From Xenorhabdus beddingii (GTDB taxonomy: Bacteria > Pseudomonadota > Gammaproteobacteria > Enterobacterales > Enterobacteriaceae), in contig NZ_MUBK01000013.1 of NCBI RefSeq assembly GCF_002127545.1, positions 1 to 64,000 on the forward strand: DNA of 64,000 nucleotides, in the 5' to 3' direction. Below the pieces are notes generated by a model. It saw only the letters and a program-made list of their open reading frames with translations. It was not told the DNA's origin and did not search any database. Positions 17,206 to 26,125 of the stretch are shown here, piece by piece (position 1 is the first letter of the stretch; the number at the start of each line of letters is the position of its first letter). Both the position numbers and the translations under genes were made by a program.

Positions 17206-17232
17206 ACATAAGCAGCCATGAGGTTCTTTATT

Positions 17233-18012
17233 ATGCCAATCAACTTTAATGCAGAAGAAAACAGACATACCTATGTTGGTCGTGACGTTCAGCAGGACTG
17301 GTTTGATTTAATCCAAAAGCTGGTGGACCCTGGAGATAAAGAGATCGCAGATATTGGTTGCGGTGGAGGTATTTATTCGCTGGCATGGGTAAAAATGGGC
17401 GCGAAGAAAGTCACTTGTGTTGATTCTTCACAGCAGATGCTGGCTGATACGGCAGAAAACACCGCCGGAATTCCGAATATCATTATTAAACAAGGTGATG
17501 CCCTTTGCACAGGTTTACCTAATAATAGTCAGGATATTGTTTTTGAAAGAGCGCTTATTCACCATATCAGTCCAGAAAACAGAACAGCATGTTTTGCTGA
17601 AGCCCATCGTTTATTGCGTTCTGGAGGCGTATATATCCTACAGGACAAAACGATGCAAGATGTCCAGCTACCGGGTTCACCAGAAAATATCCGTGGTTAT
17701 ATTCTTGACGTTTATCCTCACCTGCATCATTTTGAAATGCAGCGCAGGCCGAATAATATTGAAGTCAGTCACGGTCTAAAAACCGTAGGATTTAAACAAA
17801 TTAAGACGATTTCTCTTTTGGAGAAATGCACCACGTATAAAGATTTTTCACAATTGGCGACAGACTTTCAGCTACGTAAGGGCCGCTCTATTATGCATGA
17901 ATTAAGCAATGAAGAAATTACTCATCTTATCAACCATATTAAAAAATTCCTCGGTTCTAAAACTGATATTGTTGAGAAAGATTTCTGGACTGTTTGGATA
18001 GGCATAAAATAA
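17233..18012 (+). CDS. Class I SAM-dependent methyltransferase
   Basis: About 259 residues. The ATG at 17233 is chosen because GAGG lies 9 bases upstream; an earlier ATG at 17218 overlaps that site. Motif I is IADIGCGGGIYSLAW (about 36-50), then VTCVDSSQQMLADT and IVFERALIHHI (motif post II), and LLRSGGVYILQD (motif III). It belongs to the Methyltransf_11/25 small-molecule group. The product and substrate are unknown. It lies next to a MITE-like repeat and opposite an aromatic-type decarboxylase, but nothing shows that they share a pathway. Confidence 0.85.
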   Translation: MPINFNAEENRHTYVGRDVQQDWFDLIQKLVDPGDKEIADIGCGGGIYSLAWVKMGAKKVTCVDSSQQMLADTAENTAGIPNIIIKQGDALCTGLPNNSQDIVFERALIHHISPENRTACFAEAHRLLRSGGVYILQDKTMQDVQLPGSPENIRGYILDVYPHLHHFEMQRRPNNIEVSHGLKTVGFKQIKTISLLEKCTTYKDFSQLATDFQLRKGRSIMHELSNEEITHLINHIKKFLGSKTDIVEKDFWTVWIGIK

Positions 18013-18058
18013 GAAATATCAAATAGATGGTAGATAAAGAATATCGATTTGTAATAAT

Positions 18059-18088
18059 AAAAAGAGCCTATAAAAATAAGCTCTTTTT
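18059..18088. terminator. Bidirectional terminator between convergent genes
   Basis: AAAAAGAGC and GCTCTTTTT form a 9-bp stem with a 12-nt loop. The A-run and T-run on either side serve both the methyltransferase (+) and the decarboxylase (-). Confidence 0.85.
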
Positions 18089-18112
18089 GATTAATATTCA
18101 ATATGATACCAA

Positions 18113-20062
18113 CTAACCCATCAATGGTGCATCAAGCCCTAATTCTAACCGGGCTTTTTTCTCTTCTTCGTCAACCAGTTGGTTTAGTTTCTTAACAAAA
18201 ATAGATTGAAGCTGTTCCCAGAATTCGTTGAAGTGTTCTTCATCACGTAAACAATAAGTCATTACCGCAGCCCGTAACACATAAATACGGCGAACTTTTT
18301 CCCATTCACTACGGCTAAAACCACATTGTTCTGCGTAGTGCCTTGGCGTATCACCATACTCTTTGTAATTGAGTATGGTTGATGATGTGAGGAAATCATT
18401 GGCATAAGCGCGTCCTGTGGAATATGAGCAAAGTTCATAGAGCCGCTTATTGAGGGCATTATGGCTATTCAGGTTTTCATTACCCACTTCTTTGAATGTA
18501 AAATTGATCATATGAAAATCTGGGGATGGCATAATATGAACTTCAAATTGATGCTTGCCGACGGCTATCGGTGGCAAATTTGTCAGTTTATCCAACAATC
18601 TTTGTGCCGTGACGATACCCGCAGCAATGACTTTCCCATAACCACTTATATTTAAAGGCAATAAGCGATGGGCAGCCCAAAGTGCTGCCGCCGTTGCTCC
18701 TGATTTTGAACCTTCCATAATCGATGAACCAAGGATCCCTCTATTTCTGGCGGCGGGAGTGGTTTTATCCGCGTTTTCTTCAAAAACATAAGCTGCATGG
18801 GAGGAAATTAAATCGAGAATGCGTTTGTCTTTCATACAAATCGCCCCCGCTGCGTATTGAATAAAACCGACTTTATGCGGATCAACGGTAATCGAATCGG
18901 CTTCCTTTAATGCCCTGAAACTTTTATAAACTTCTGGTTTCGGCCAACTGATATTTTCCGGCATAATTCCTATCGAACGGTGACAACTGGCCAGGTCATC
19001 ATATTCGATAAATTCGCCCTGCTCATCAAGCAGCATGGCGCAAGCGTATCCCGCATAAGCCGCATCAACATGGAGATAAAAAGACTCGCCATAACGTTCT
19101 TCACACTCTTTTCTCAATGCAATAACTTCATCAATCCGATCTATCGCCCCAACTTCAGTGGTTCCCACCACCGCAATCATCGCCAAAATTGATTCACCTT
19201 GCTCAATTAATTCAAAGGTGATTTTCCGCATTTGAGCAATGTCAATTTGGTAGTTTTCATTAACAGGCAATGGAATAATATTTTCCTGACCAATCCCGAA
19301 AATATCCGCCGCTTTCATCCAAGAGTAATGTTTGGATTGTGGAACCAAGAGTTTTCCTAATATTTCTGGTTTAACTCCGGTGCCTCGACACGTCATATCG
19401 CGTATTTCTTCAAAAATTCCACGTTGTTGCAGTTCGCTGATTAAATCCAGAATTTCAGCCGTTGGCATATTTTTCAATTGATTGGGTGATTTATGGTTGA
19501 CCAGATCTTTTGCTTTAGGATGTTGAAATGCAGCAAAAGGTAATGTTTTTAAATTCCTGGCTACCCACAATCCTTCATAGTTGGCGACTGTACCACCGGA
19601 AGTAATATGCCCCCAAGATTGCTGGGGGTTATAACCAAACATGCGACAGAGATCCAATCCCGATTCCAGTTCCAGTTCTGTTGTTGTCGGGGATGCTTCA
19701 TAACTACAGTTATTCGGGTTGTACATCATGGCCATAACGTAAGCAAGATTAGAAACCATCAAGGTATCACTGCTGATATGACCAAGGTAACGGGGGGAAA
19801 AGAAAGGAATTGATGTATTTTTTAGTTTTGCTGACAGTTGATTTAAAATGCCCTCTGTCCGATAAAGGGTTTCTCTATAATTATGTTCATAGCGATCAAC
19901 GGAGGTGACCGAAGCTGAATCTTCAGGATGAAAACCTGAACGCCAGTACATATGTTCGTTAACTGCATAGTCCATCATCTCTCTAAAAAAAACAGCATTC
20001 TCTGATTTTGGTCCTAAAAATAACGCATCTACATTTAAATTAGGATGAAGTGGCTTAGTCAT
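18113..20062 (-). CDS. PLP-dependent group II decarboxylase, tyrosine-decarboxylase-like
   Basis: 649 residues with an AGGTTGAG ribosome site. The PLP-lysine motif is ITVDPHKVGF (about 390-400), with the cofactor Asp/Ala in HVDAAYAGYA and the group II context YEASPTTTELELESG. The N-terminus (VNEHMYWRSGFHP, then PRYLGHISSDTLM) closely resembles bacterial tyrosine decarboxylases such as Enterococcus TyrDC, and the length of about 620-650 matches. It probably makes tyramine, or phenethylamine or tryptamine. In Xenorhabdus such amines are the C-terminal building blocks of rhabdopeptides (established for the genus), but the link to this gene is inference. No antiporter gene is adjacent, unlike acid-resistance decarboxylase operons. 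Confidence 0.8.
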   Translation of the reverse strand: MTKPLHPNLNVDALFLGPKSENAVFFREMMDYAVNEHMYWRSGFHPEDSASVTSVDRYEHNYRETLYRTEGILNQLSAKLKNTSIPFFSPRYLGHISSDTLMVSNLAYVMAMMYNPNNCSYEASPTTTELELESGLDLCRMFGYNPQQSWGHITSGGTVANYEGLWVARNLKTLPFAAFQHPKAKDLVNHKSPNQLKNMPTAEILDLISELQQRGIFEEIRDMTCRGTGVKPEILGKLLVPQSKHYSWMKAADIFGIGQENIIPLPVNENYQIDIAQMRKITFELIEQGESILAMIAVVGTTEVGAIDRIDEVIALRKECEERYGESFYLHVDAAYAGYACAMLLDEQGEFIEYDDLASCHRSIGIMPENISWPKPEVYKSFRALKEADSITVDPHKVGFIQYAAGAICMKDKRILDLISSHAAYVFEENADKTTPAARNRGILGSSIMEGSKSGATAAALWAAHRLLPLNISGYGKVIAAGIVTAQRLLDKLTNLPPIAVGKHQFEVHIMPSPDFHMINFTFKEVGNENLNSHNALNKRLYELCSYSTGRAYANDFLTSSTILNYKEYGDTPRHYAEQCGFSRSEWEKVRRIYVLRAAVMTYCLRDEEHFNEFWEQLQSIFVKKLNQLVDEEEKKARLELGLDAPLMG

Positions 20063-20450
20063 AATTACTCAACCTTTTTTTATTTTCTATGCTAATAACG
20101 AATCTATTGTGATGATGATAAAACACCCACAATAACTAATTGAAAATAAATTTGTCTGATTTTCGTGCGGCGCATAAAAAACATTCTGCACATAGGCTAA
20201 CTAAATCTATTTCCATAGATATAAAACATAGTTCTGAGAATATTAATAATAAGTTACTAATTAACTTTAAATTTGTGCGCTACCCCAAATAAATGAGAGA
20301 ACACCTCATGATTTATAGTTAAAAATGTTACTAATAAAAACTATATTAATGGCAATATTCACACATAGCAAAATTCGTGACATTGTCACAAATCCTGCTA
20401 TGTGGAACATAAAGAGCAGAATGATTAATTGAAGTAGTATGAAGTCTCTG
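20063..20450. other. Intergenic region upstream of decarboxylase and downstream of DmsC-like gene
   Basis: No convincing gene. It should hold the decarboxylase promoter (minus strand) near 20070-20250. The main structure is a long imperfect palindrome at 20362-20404, listed separately. A small minus-strand frame across 20306-20500 is hydrophobic but has no ribosome site and runs into the end of the DmsC-like gene. Confidence 0.5.
20362..20404. repeat. 43-bp imperfect palindrome
   Basis: Two 20-base arms match at 17 of 20 positions around a 3-base centre (ATT). The outer ends are CACATAGCA and TGCTATGTG, and the inner part is GTGAC-ATT-GTCAC. It lies 46 bases past the stop of the DmsC-like gene (minus strand). 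It lacks a T-run, so it may be a processing or regulatory hairpin rather than a simple terminator. Confidence 0.65.
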
Positions 20451-21347
20451 TTATACGTTGCACATAATAAAAAATGTATATTGGTTAACCACTTCAGCAA
20501 TGAATATGAATGTCGAACCCATAAGGATAGAATAATAGTTATTAATCAATAGATTATCTTTCCCTTTCCATAAAGCATAAGTCCAGCTTGCCATTGCAAT
20601 AATAGATAAGCACCATGAGAGCATTTTTAGCCCAAAAGCACTTTTGATATTCAGTTCAGTTTGATGTGGGAAGATGATGTTGTCATTCATCATTGCAACC
20701 CCTGCCAGCCACTCCATATAGGCGGGATGTTCAATTAACCGTACCGTCACACTGATAAAAACAACAAACAGGGCTGCCATTACCAGTTTAACCGGGAGTG
20801 CACCTCGAATGGATTTCCTGAGTGGATAGCCGATAAATGATACTGCCAATGCAGGCCCTAACGTAAACACGGCACCATAAAACAAAAAATAAGTATTAAC
20901 GTTTGTCCACGTAATCATGGCGCTATTGACGTAAATAATCGCCATATAATGGATATTGATTAAACCAACAATGCCAATTGCCAGCATAATATAAACATGC
21001 GCTCGTTTTCTAACCACAACGTAAATTGTATATAATGCGAGCAACCCAAAGTAGATAGCGGCAAAAGTCGTTTCTATGTTTATCCACTTCTGCATAACAT
21101 TGCGTAAGGAGTGATAAACACTAAATGGATATCCCAAGATATTTAAAGAAGCTATCAGCCCTATCCCTGCCAGTACGCTGCTTACGAGTAATGCTCTTAA
21201 TACTATTTTTTGCACAAGGAGGGTCACCGAATGCGACCATGTGTTTAGTTCGTGCTTAAACCAGTAAATATAAAGTACACTCATCAGTACCAGCCCCACA
21301 GAGCTTTGTACTATCATTGTAAATATAATCAACAACCACTCACTCAT
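20451..21347 (-). CDS. DmsC family membrane anchor subunit (orphan)
   Basis: About 298 residues. The ATG at 21347 is chosen because AGGA lies five bases upstream; an in-frame extension to 21389 has no ribosome site. About eight hydrophobic helices. The start SEWLLIIFTMIVQSSVGLVLM and the segment GLIASLNILGYPFSVYHSLRN match DmsC, the quinol-oxidising membrane anchor of DMSO reductase, in which electrons pass to DmsB and then DmsA. No dmsA or dmsB lies nearby, so the gene is an orphan here. It is divergent from fnr, whose product controls anaerobic respiration genes. It may serve a distant molybdoenzyme or another role. Confidence 0.75.
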   Translation of the reverse strand: MSEWLLIIFTMIVQSSVGLVLMSVLYIYWFKHELNTWSHSVTLLVQKIVLRALLVSSVLAGIGLIASLNILGYPFSVYHSLRNVMQKWINIETTFAAIYFGLLALYTIYVVVRKRAHVYIMLAIGIVGLINIHYMAIIYVNSAMITWTNVNTYFLFYGAVFTLGPALAVSFIGYPLRKSIRGALPVKLVMAALFVVFISVTVRLIEHPAYMEWLAGVAMMNDNIIFPHQTELNIKSAFGLKMLSWCLSIIAMASWTYALWKGKDNLLINNYYSILMGSTFIFIAEVVNQYTFFIMCNV

Positions 21348-21613
21348 GTCAATCCTATTCCATTCCATTTGTCTGTAACCAAACAACATCGACGCGTATT
21401 ATTTCCATATATTATATATATAAATCCAACTTTATTGAGATATTATATCGAATGGCTAAAACTTTACGCAAATTCAGCGTTAATCCAAAAGAATTTCATC
21501 TTTTTTCATTAGTGATGATACATACCGTGATTAATGGGAGTATCTAGCCCTTACCAGAACAACCTAAATATGTTAAATTTACCTATATTAATCACATCTA
21601 ACGAGCATTCCCT

Positions 21614-22369
21614 ATGATCCCGGAAAAACGTATTATTCGTCGGATTCAATCTGGTGGTTGCGCAATCCACTGTCAGGATTGTAGCATTAGCCAACTCTGT
21701 ATTCCTTTCACCTTAAATGAACATGAGCTTGATCAGCTTGATAATATCATCGAGCGTAAGAAACCCATCCAGAAAGGGCAAACCTTGTTCAAGGCGGGTG
21801 ATACATTAAGATCACTCTATGCCATCCGTTCTGGAACCATTAAAAGTTATACCATTACTGAAGAAGGTGACGAACAAATTACGGGTTTCCATCTTGCCGG
21901 GGATTTAGTTGGATTTGATGCCATCATCAACACTGAACACCCAAGTTTTGCTCAAGCTCTGGAAACATCAATGGTATGTGAAATCCCATTTGAAACGCTG
22001 GATGACCTTTCTGGGAAAATGCCTAATCTCCGCCAACAGATGATGCGCCTGATGAGTGGCGAAATCAAAGGGGATCAAGAAATGATCTTGCTGTTGTCCA
22101 AAAAGAACGCAGAAGAGAGATTGGCCGCATTTGTCTATAATTTGTCACGCCGCTTTGCACAACGCGGGTTTTCACCTCGCGAGTTCCGCCTGACGATGAC
22201 ACGTGGCGACATTGGTAATTACTTAGGTTTGACGGTTGAAACCATTAGTCGCCTGCTGGGTCGTTTTCAGAAGAATGGTATTTTGGCGGTCAAAGGTAAA
22301 TATATTGCCGTTGAAAATATGGAGAAATTGACCGAATTAGCCGGTAAAGCTCCCGCCAATGTTGCCTGA
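21614..22369 (+). CDS. fnr: Fumarate/nitrate reduction regulator FNR
   Basis: 251 residues, near-identical to Escherichia FNR. The N-terminal [4Fe-4S] ligands are C20, C23 and C29 in [11 protein letters not shown], with the fourth Cys in [10 protein letters not shown] cyclic-nucleotide-type domain carries the long dimer helix, and the C-terminal [16 protein letters not shown] recognises TTGAT-N4-ATCAA sites. FNR senses oxygen and switches on anaerobic metabolism. It is followed by uspE, the conserved neighbour. Regulated targets in this window could include adhE, but I could not identify a clear site there. Confidence 0.97.
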   Translation: MIPEKRIIRRIQSGGCAIHCQDCSISQLCIPFTLNEHELDQLDNIIERKKPIQKGQTLFKAGDTLRSLYAIRSGTIKSYTITEEGDEQITGFHLAGDLVGFDAIINTEHPSFAQALETSMVCEIPFETLDDLSGKMPNLRQQMMRLMSGEIKGDQEMILLLSKKNAEERLAAFVYNLSRRFAQRGFSPREFRLTMTRGDIGNYLGLTVETISRLLGRFQKNGILAVKGKYIAVENMEKLTELAGKAPANVA

Positions 22370-22386
22370 CATTATCTAAACTTTAA

Positions 22387-22415
22387 GCCAGATCACTATA
22401 TTTTGCTGATCTGGC
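22387..22415 (+). terminator. Terminator after fnr
   Basis: GCCAGATCA and TGATCTGGC form a perfect 9-bp stem with an 11-nt loop, followed by GCTCTTTTAT. Confidence 0.8.
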
Positions 22416-22496
22416 GCTCTTTTATCCTGTTATAGTTATCCATCTTGGTTTATCTTCTGTATTAAAGAGGCATCCAGACTCTGCGAGGAACTCAAT

Positions 22497-23441
22497 ATGG
22501 CAAACTACCAAAACCTCTTAGTTGCAATTGATCCCAATCAGGATGATCAACCCGCATTAAGGCGTGCAGTCTATATCGTGCAACGCAATGGCGGTCGCAT
22601 TAAAGCATTTTTACCTATTTACGACCTTTCATATGAAATGACCACGCTCCTTTCTCCGGAAGAAAGGAACGCTATGCGAAAAGGTGTGATTGGTCAACGA
22701 GTCGCTTGGATAAAGCAACAAGCCCACTATTATCTTGAATCAGGGATTGATATTGAGATTAAAGTGGTTTGGCATAATCGTCCTTATGAAGCCATCATTC
22801 AAGAAGTTATCACTGGAAATCATGATTTATTGTTGAAAATGGCACATCAACATTCCCGATTGGAATCCATGATTTTTACCCCGCTTGACTTACATCTGCT
22901 GCGCAAGTGCCCTTGCCCAGTCTGGATGGTAAAAGATCAAGTATGGCCAGAAAATGGCTCTGTTGTTGTTGCTGTCAATTTGTCCAATGAAGAAACTTAC
23001 CATAGTGAATTGAATTTGAAATTGGTACAGGAAACCCAGGACCTTGCCAATAGAATTGTCAAAGAACCTTTGATTCATCTTGTTAGCGCTTATCCTGTTG
23101 CACCATTAAATATTGCAACTGAACTCCCCAATTTTGATCCCAGTGTTTATAACCAAGCGTTACGTGGTCAACATTTGATTGCGATGAAAGCGCTGCGGCA
23201 AAAATTTTATATTGATGAGCCACATACACATGTGCATGAGGGAATTCCTGAAAAGATCATTCCAGAAGTGTGTGATGAATTAAATGCCGGTGTCGTTGTT
23301 TTAGGTATTCTTGGCCGAACTGGGTTATCGGCTGCGTTTCTTGGTAATACCGCAGAACAGGTTATCAACCAACTTAAATGTGATCTGTTAGCTATAAAAC
23401 CTGATGGATTTGTTTGTCCGATCAAGATAGATGAAGAGTAG
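22497..23441 (+). CDS. uspE: Universal stress protein E
   Basis: 314 residues with tandem Usp domains (about 1-150 and 155-305). The opening [25 protein letters not shown] (read across 1-25) and the C-terminal domain segment [25 protein letters not shown] match the UspE class. The GRTG-x9-GNTAE pattern is the nucleotide-binding motif of Usp proteins. It is conserved next to fnr in enterobacteria. Known roles in related bacteria are in DNA-damage tolerance and motility/adhesion; its own role here is inferred. The start has GAGGA 8 bases upstream. Confidence 0.95.
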   Translation: MANYQNLLVAIDPNQDDQPALRRAVYIVQRNGGRIKAFLPIYDLSYEMTTLLSPEERNAMRKGVIGQRVAWIKQQAHYYLESGIDIEIKVVWHNRPYEAIIQEVITGNHDLLLKMAHQHSRLESMIFTPLDLHLLRKCPCPVWMVKDQVWPENGSVVVAVNLSNEETYHSELNLKLVQETQDLANRIVKEPLIHLVSAYPVAPLNIATELPNFDPSVYNQALRGQHLIAMKALRQKFYIDEPHTHVHEGIPEKIIPEVCDELNAGVVVLGILGRTGLSAAFLGNTAEQVINQLKCDLLAIKPDGFVCPIKIDEE

Positions 23442-23497
23442 CAGGTTCAAAAAGTATTCGATAAGTGACAAAGGCTTGTTGATAGATAAGTGGATAG

Positions 23498-23523
23498 ATT
23501 GCCCGAAATATGCTTCGGGCAAT
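23498..23523. terminator. Hairpin between uspE and recombinase gene
   Basis: ATTGCCCGAA and TTCGGGCAAT form a perfect 10-bp stem with a 6-nt loop, between the convergent stops of uspE and the recombinase. It can serve both strands, although T-runs are absent. Confidence 0.65.
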
Positions 23524-23538
23524 CACCACGGGATCCCG

Positions 23539-24555
23539 TCAGAAATTCAGATTTCGGGCAGCGTTCTTGAGGCGTTCATCTCCACGCCGATCATATTTCT
23601 GAGTTGTGGTGATACTAGAATGCCCCATCGCATCTTTTACAGTGACGATATCTTCACCATTATCCAGCATGGCTGATGCAAATGTTCGTCGTAGATCATG
23701 GGGGGCAAATTTTTCCAGCCCGCTCTCTATTCTGCGTGTTTCAAGAATGTGATAGATTGCTTGATCTGACAAACGGCTATCGGTTACATCATCATGGCGG
23801 CGAATGCGGGTAAAAAGTGGGCCGGAATGATCTCCGCGTACTTCATCTATCCAACGGTTTAAACGTTCCCATGTTCCTTCTGGCATATAAGATAAACGTT
23901 CTTTATTACCTTTTCCCATCACTCTTAATGCTTGCTCTCGACGGATAATATGTTTTATATCTAAAGAAACAATTTCTGATCGCCTAAGTCCACAACCGAC
24001 AAGCACACCAATGATAGCGGCATCACGCAAACCTTTTGTGCTCATATCGTTTTCGCAGGTAAAAAAGAGATCTTTTAGTTCGTAGCGTTCGAGCGCCCTG
24101 CCTTTTGGTAATCGGTTTCCTCTGACAGAACGCACCTGTTTTATATGCTGGAAATTGTCGGTATCGAGTTGTTTCATTGTCCATGCTTCCAACGCGACTC
24201 CTTTCAAAGCAGAAAGATAAGTATTAATTGTTGCTGGTGCTTTACCCGAATCTGAAAGCATTTCCATAATCGCCTGAACATGATGACGGCGAAGTGCGCT
24301 CCAATTACAGTCCTGTACATTCTGATATCCCAACATTTTTGCCACGATATTCAAAAAGGATTTCATGGTTTGGCGGCTACGTTTTGATCCGAGACTGACA
24401 AGATAGGCAATTGCGGGATTTTCATATATTTGTGTTCCCGGAGCTGATAATGACATCAGCATACCTTGCCCTTGTTGCGGATGGGCCAGCACAAGTGGTG
24501 ATTTTTCATCACCGCTATTTTCGTGCTTATCTTTATTTTGATTACCGTGGCTCAA
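23539..24555 (-). CDS. Tyrosine recombinase (stand-alone site-specific integrase)
   Basis: 338 residues. The start is a TTG with a near-perfect GGGAGG ribosome site 5-6 bases upstream. A core-binding SAM-like domain (about 45-140) precedes a catalytic domain with all key residues: R191 in GLRRSE, Lys in MGKGNKER, H286-x-x-R289 in PHDLRRT, H312 in MGHSS, and nucleophile Y321 in TQKYDRRG. It is not a FimB/MrpI-like short invertase nor XerC/D by sequence. No adjacent tRNA, excisionase or phage genes are seen, so its target is unclear. The gene is convergent with uspE and its upstream side borders a region of gene remnants. Confidence 0.88.
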   Translation of the reverse strand: MSHGNQNKDKHENSGDEKSPLVLAHPQQGQGMLMSLSAPGTQIYENPAIAYLVSLGSKRSRQTMKSFLNIVAKMLGYQNVQDCNWSALRRHHVQAIMEMLSDSGKAPATINTYLSALKGVALEAWTMKQLDTDNFQHIKQVRSVRGNRLPKGRALERYELKDLFFTCENDMSTKGLRDAAIIGVLVGCGLRRSEIVSLDIKHIIRREQALRVMGKGNKERLSYMPEGTWERLNRWIDEVRGDHSGPLFTRIRRHDDVTDSRLSDQAIYHILETRRIESGLEKFAPHDLRRTFASAMLDNGEDIVTVKDAMGHSSITTTQKYDRRGDERLKNAARNLNF

Positions 24556-25068
24556 AATTGCCTCCCGACGTCAATGTCTACAGTTCGCCAAAAACATAAT
24601 TCATAGATAAGGCTTGAACGAAACAGCACTCCCATTTCTCTACTCCAATTCCATATGGTTTATTTTTTACGCAATTTAAGCGTGTTTTAATGGTTAAGCT
24701 CCGTAAAAATTACGGCTAATCACTCACACCATTTTATTTGATTAATCTTACTTTTTCAAATGTTTCTTTTAATAAGTAGAGGCTTTTTAAAGTCGATGGT
24801 TTATTTAAAATATTGAATATTAACGATAATATTTTCAACATGGATCTGAAGGTTTGTACCTAGTGAATTTTCTGAATGTATCATTTGGGGGTAATTTTTT
24901 GATTATAAGGCTGCTTGCTATAACTAACAGTTGGATGCGGGGTTAGAAGCTACGAGCTGTTTAGAGCGTATAATTTCTTCGAGTTGCCGTCAGTCCGACA
25001 GGTGCAGTAAGCTGTTCGGCAACTGTAAAGAAACAGACTATTTAGAGTGAAGTTAACGCCACATTGTG
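24556..25068. other. Gene-poor region upstream of the recombinase
   Basis: No convincing gene on either strand. It contains a small hairpin (CCGTAA/TTACGG, 24701-24715), the first copy of a 12-bp direct repeat (25005-25016), and low-complexity AT stretches. The recombinase promoter should be near its left end. Confidence 0.45.
25005..25016. repeat. 12-bp direct repeat, copy 1 (partner at 25293)
   Basis: CAGTAAGCTGTT, identical to 25293-25304. Both copies are preceded by GTG within one base. The pair brackets a truncated PfpI-like gene, consistent with a short-homology deletion or a target duplication. Chance is not excluded for a 12-mer. Confidence 0.45.
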
Positions 25069-25248
25069 CTAAGCCTTTTCATCACTATGTTCTCTGATAA
25101 TCGGAGCTAGTGAACTGCCTACGGTTTTTACCTCAAACCTGGCAGGCATTTTCTGGAATTCTGGTGAGTTTAAATGTGCGACTACATAGCCTACCTCCCA
25201 ATCAGCCATGGTGTCGTAAATCGCGAGATGAATTGTTTCTCTAGTCAT
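25069..25248 (-). pseudogene. Truncated DJ-1/PfpI-like (class I glutamine amidotransferase-like) gene
   Basis: A 59-codon frame with a good AAAGAGG ribosome site before its ATG. Residues 1-45 (ETIHLAIYDTMADWEVGY, then HLNSPEFQK) match the N-terminus of DJ-1/PfpI-family proteins, which are normally about 190-220 residues. The match fades at about residue 48 and a stop follows, so the catalytic Cys nucleophile region is absent. The gene is probably a remnant, although the retained start signals mean a short peptide could still be made. It lies downstream of the dioxygenase gene on the same strand. Confidence 0.6.
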
Positions 25249-25292
25249 GCATAAAATTCCTCTTTAAATTTGACAGCACAACACCAAAGTGA

Positions 25293-25304
25293 CAGTAAGC
25301 TGTT
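25293..25304. repeat. 12-bp direct repeat, copy 2 (partner at 25005)
   Basis: CAGTAAGCTGTT, at the very 3' end of the dioxygenase gene and identical to 25005-25016. Confidence 0.45.
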
Positions 25305-26125
25305 TATACAGTGTATTTAGCCAAGTCTTTAGGGGTGATTTTCTCAGACACATTGTTTTTATTAATAGATAAAACTATCTTGCCATGTAACCCATCCAAT
25401 GTGTTATCACCTATTTTCTCTATGGTCAAAATTGCAGCTCTATTTTTTACCCCTGAAAAAATGGAATCGTCTTCATTTTTTAGTCTATTAATATCCCTTG
25501 GAGAATACATATCATTAATCATTATTTCTTTAGAGATATCCTCAGGGAAATAGAGTTGACCTACAAAATAGAATTTATCTTCCTGTCTTTTTTGTACATT
25601 CGCATTCCTTGCTGATAGATGGATATGTATCGCTCTTCCGGCATAGAATCCGGGGAAGATGGTGGTAAATCTGACTATGCCTTCTTTGTCTGTTCTTTGT
25701 ACCCCACGAAGAAATGTGCTTTCATCCGTTCTGGAAATTGTTCCTATATCACCAGATGGCGCTTCGAGGTCTGGATTCATGTATTTCCAACCTGAATATT
25801 TTCCCATTGCATTACAATGCCATATATCAATAAGGATATCATCTAAAGGTTTACAGGTTACAGAATCAATTATTTTCATTGTCAATAAAAGAGGGATTCC
25901 TGATTCATCCTCTGTTATATTCCTTCTCACCAATTTGTTATTTATAAAATATGGACCTGACATTTCCTCCGGAGTCATCTCGCAAACGCCTATATCAATA
26001 CCCTCTTCTTTCTTTGACTGACTCTGTGAAGAGGCGAAAGCTCCTGCTGGCATCAGAGGTAATAATGAAAATACGGCACCAGTAACACTCGCTTGTTTCA
26101 GAAAAAGTCTTCTTCCATTTTTCAT
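25304..26125 (-). CDS. Tat-exported intradiol ring-cleavage dioxygenase
   Basis: 273 residues with an AAGGAACC ribosome site. The N-terminus NGRRLFLKQASVTGAVFS is a twin-arginine-like signal with a hydrophobic core ending at AFA, so export as a folded protein is likely. The enzyme core (about 45-240) has the intradiol layout: SGPYF, DIWHCNAMGKYSG and PGFYAGRAIHIH, supplying all four Fe(III) ligands (Y110, Y161, H167, H169). The family oxidises catechols such as catechol, protocatechuate or hydroxyquinol; extracytoplasmic members exist. The substrate is unknown, but host phenolics or melanin precursors are a reasonable guess for an insect pathogen (inference). It is followed by a truncated PfpI-like gene. 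Confidence 0.82.
   Translation of the reverse strand: MKNGRRLFLKQASVTGAVFSLLPLMPAGAFASSQSQSKKEEGIDIGVCEMTPEEMSGPYFINNKLVRRNITEDESGIPLLLTMKIIDSVTCKPLDDILIDIWHCNAMGKYSGWKYMNPDLEAPSGDIGTISRTDESTFLRGVQRTDKEGIVRFTTIFPGFYAGRAIHIHLSARNANVQKRQEDKFYFVGQLYFPEDISKEIMINDMYSPRDINRLKNEDDSIFSGVKNRAAILTIEKIGDNTLDGLHGKIVLSINKNNVSEKITPKDLAKYTV

Noticed and set aside
20306-20500. A small hydrophobic minus-strand frame
   Set aside because: It overlaps the end of the DmsC-like gene and the 43-bp palindrome, and has no ribosome site.
21348-21613. An FNR box (TTGAT-N4-ATCAA) in front of fnr
   Set aside because: Only partial half-sites such as TTGAGATATTATATC were seen, with wrong spacing.
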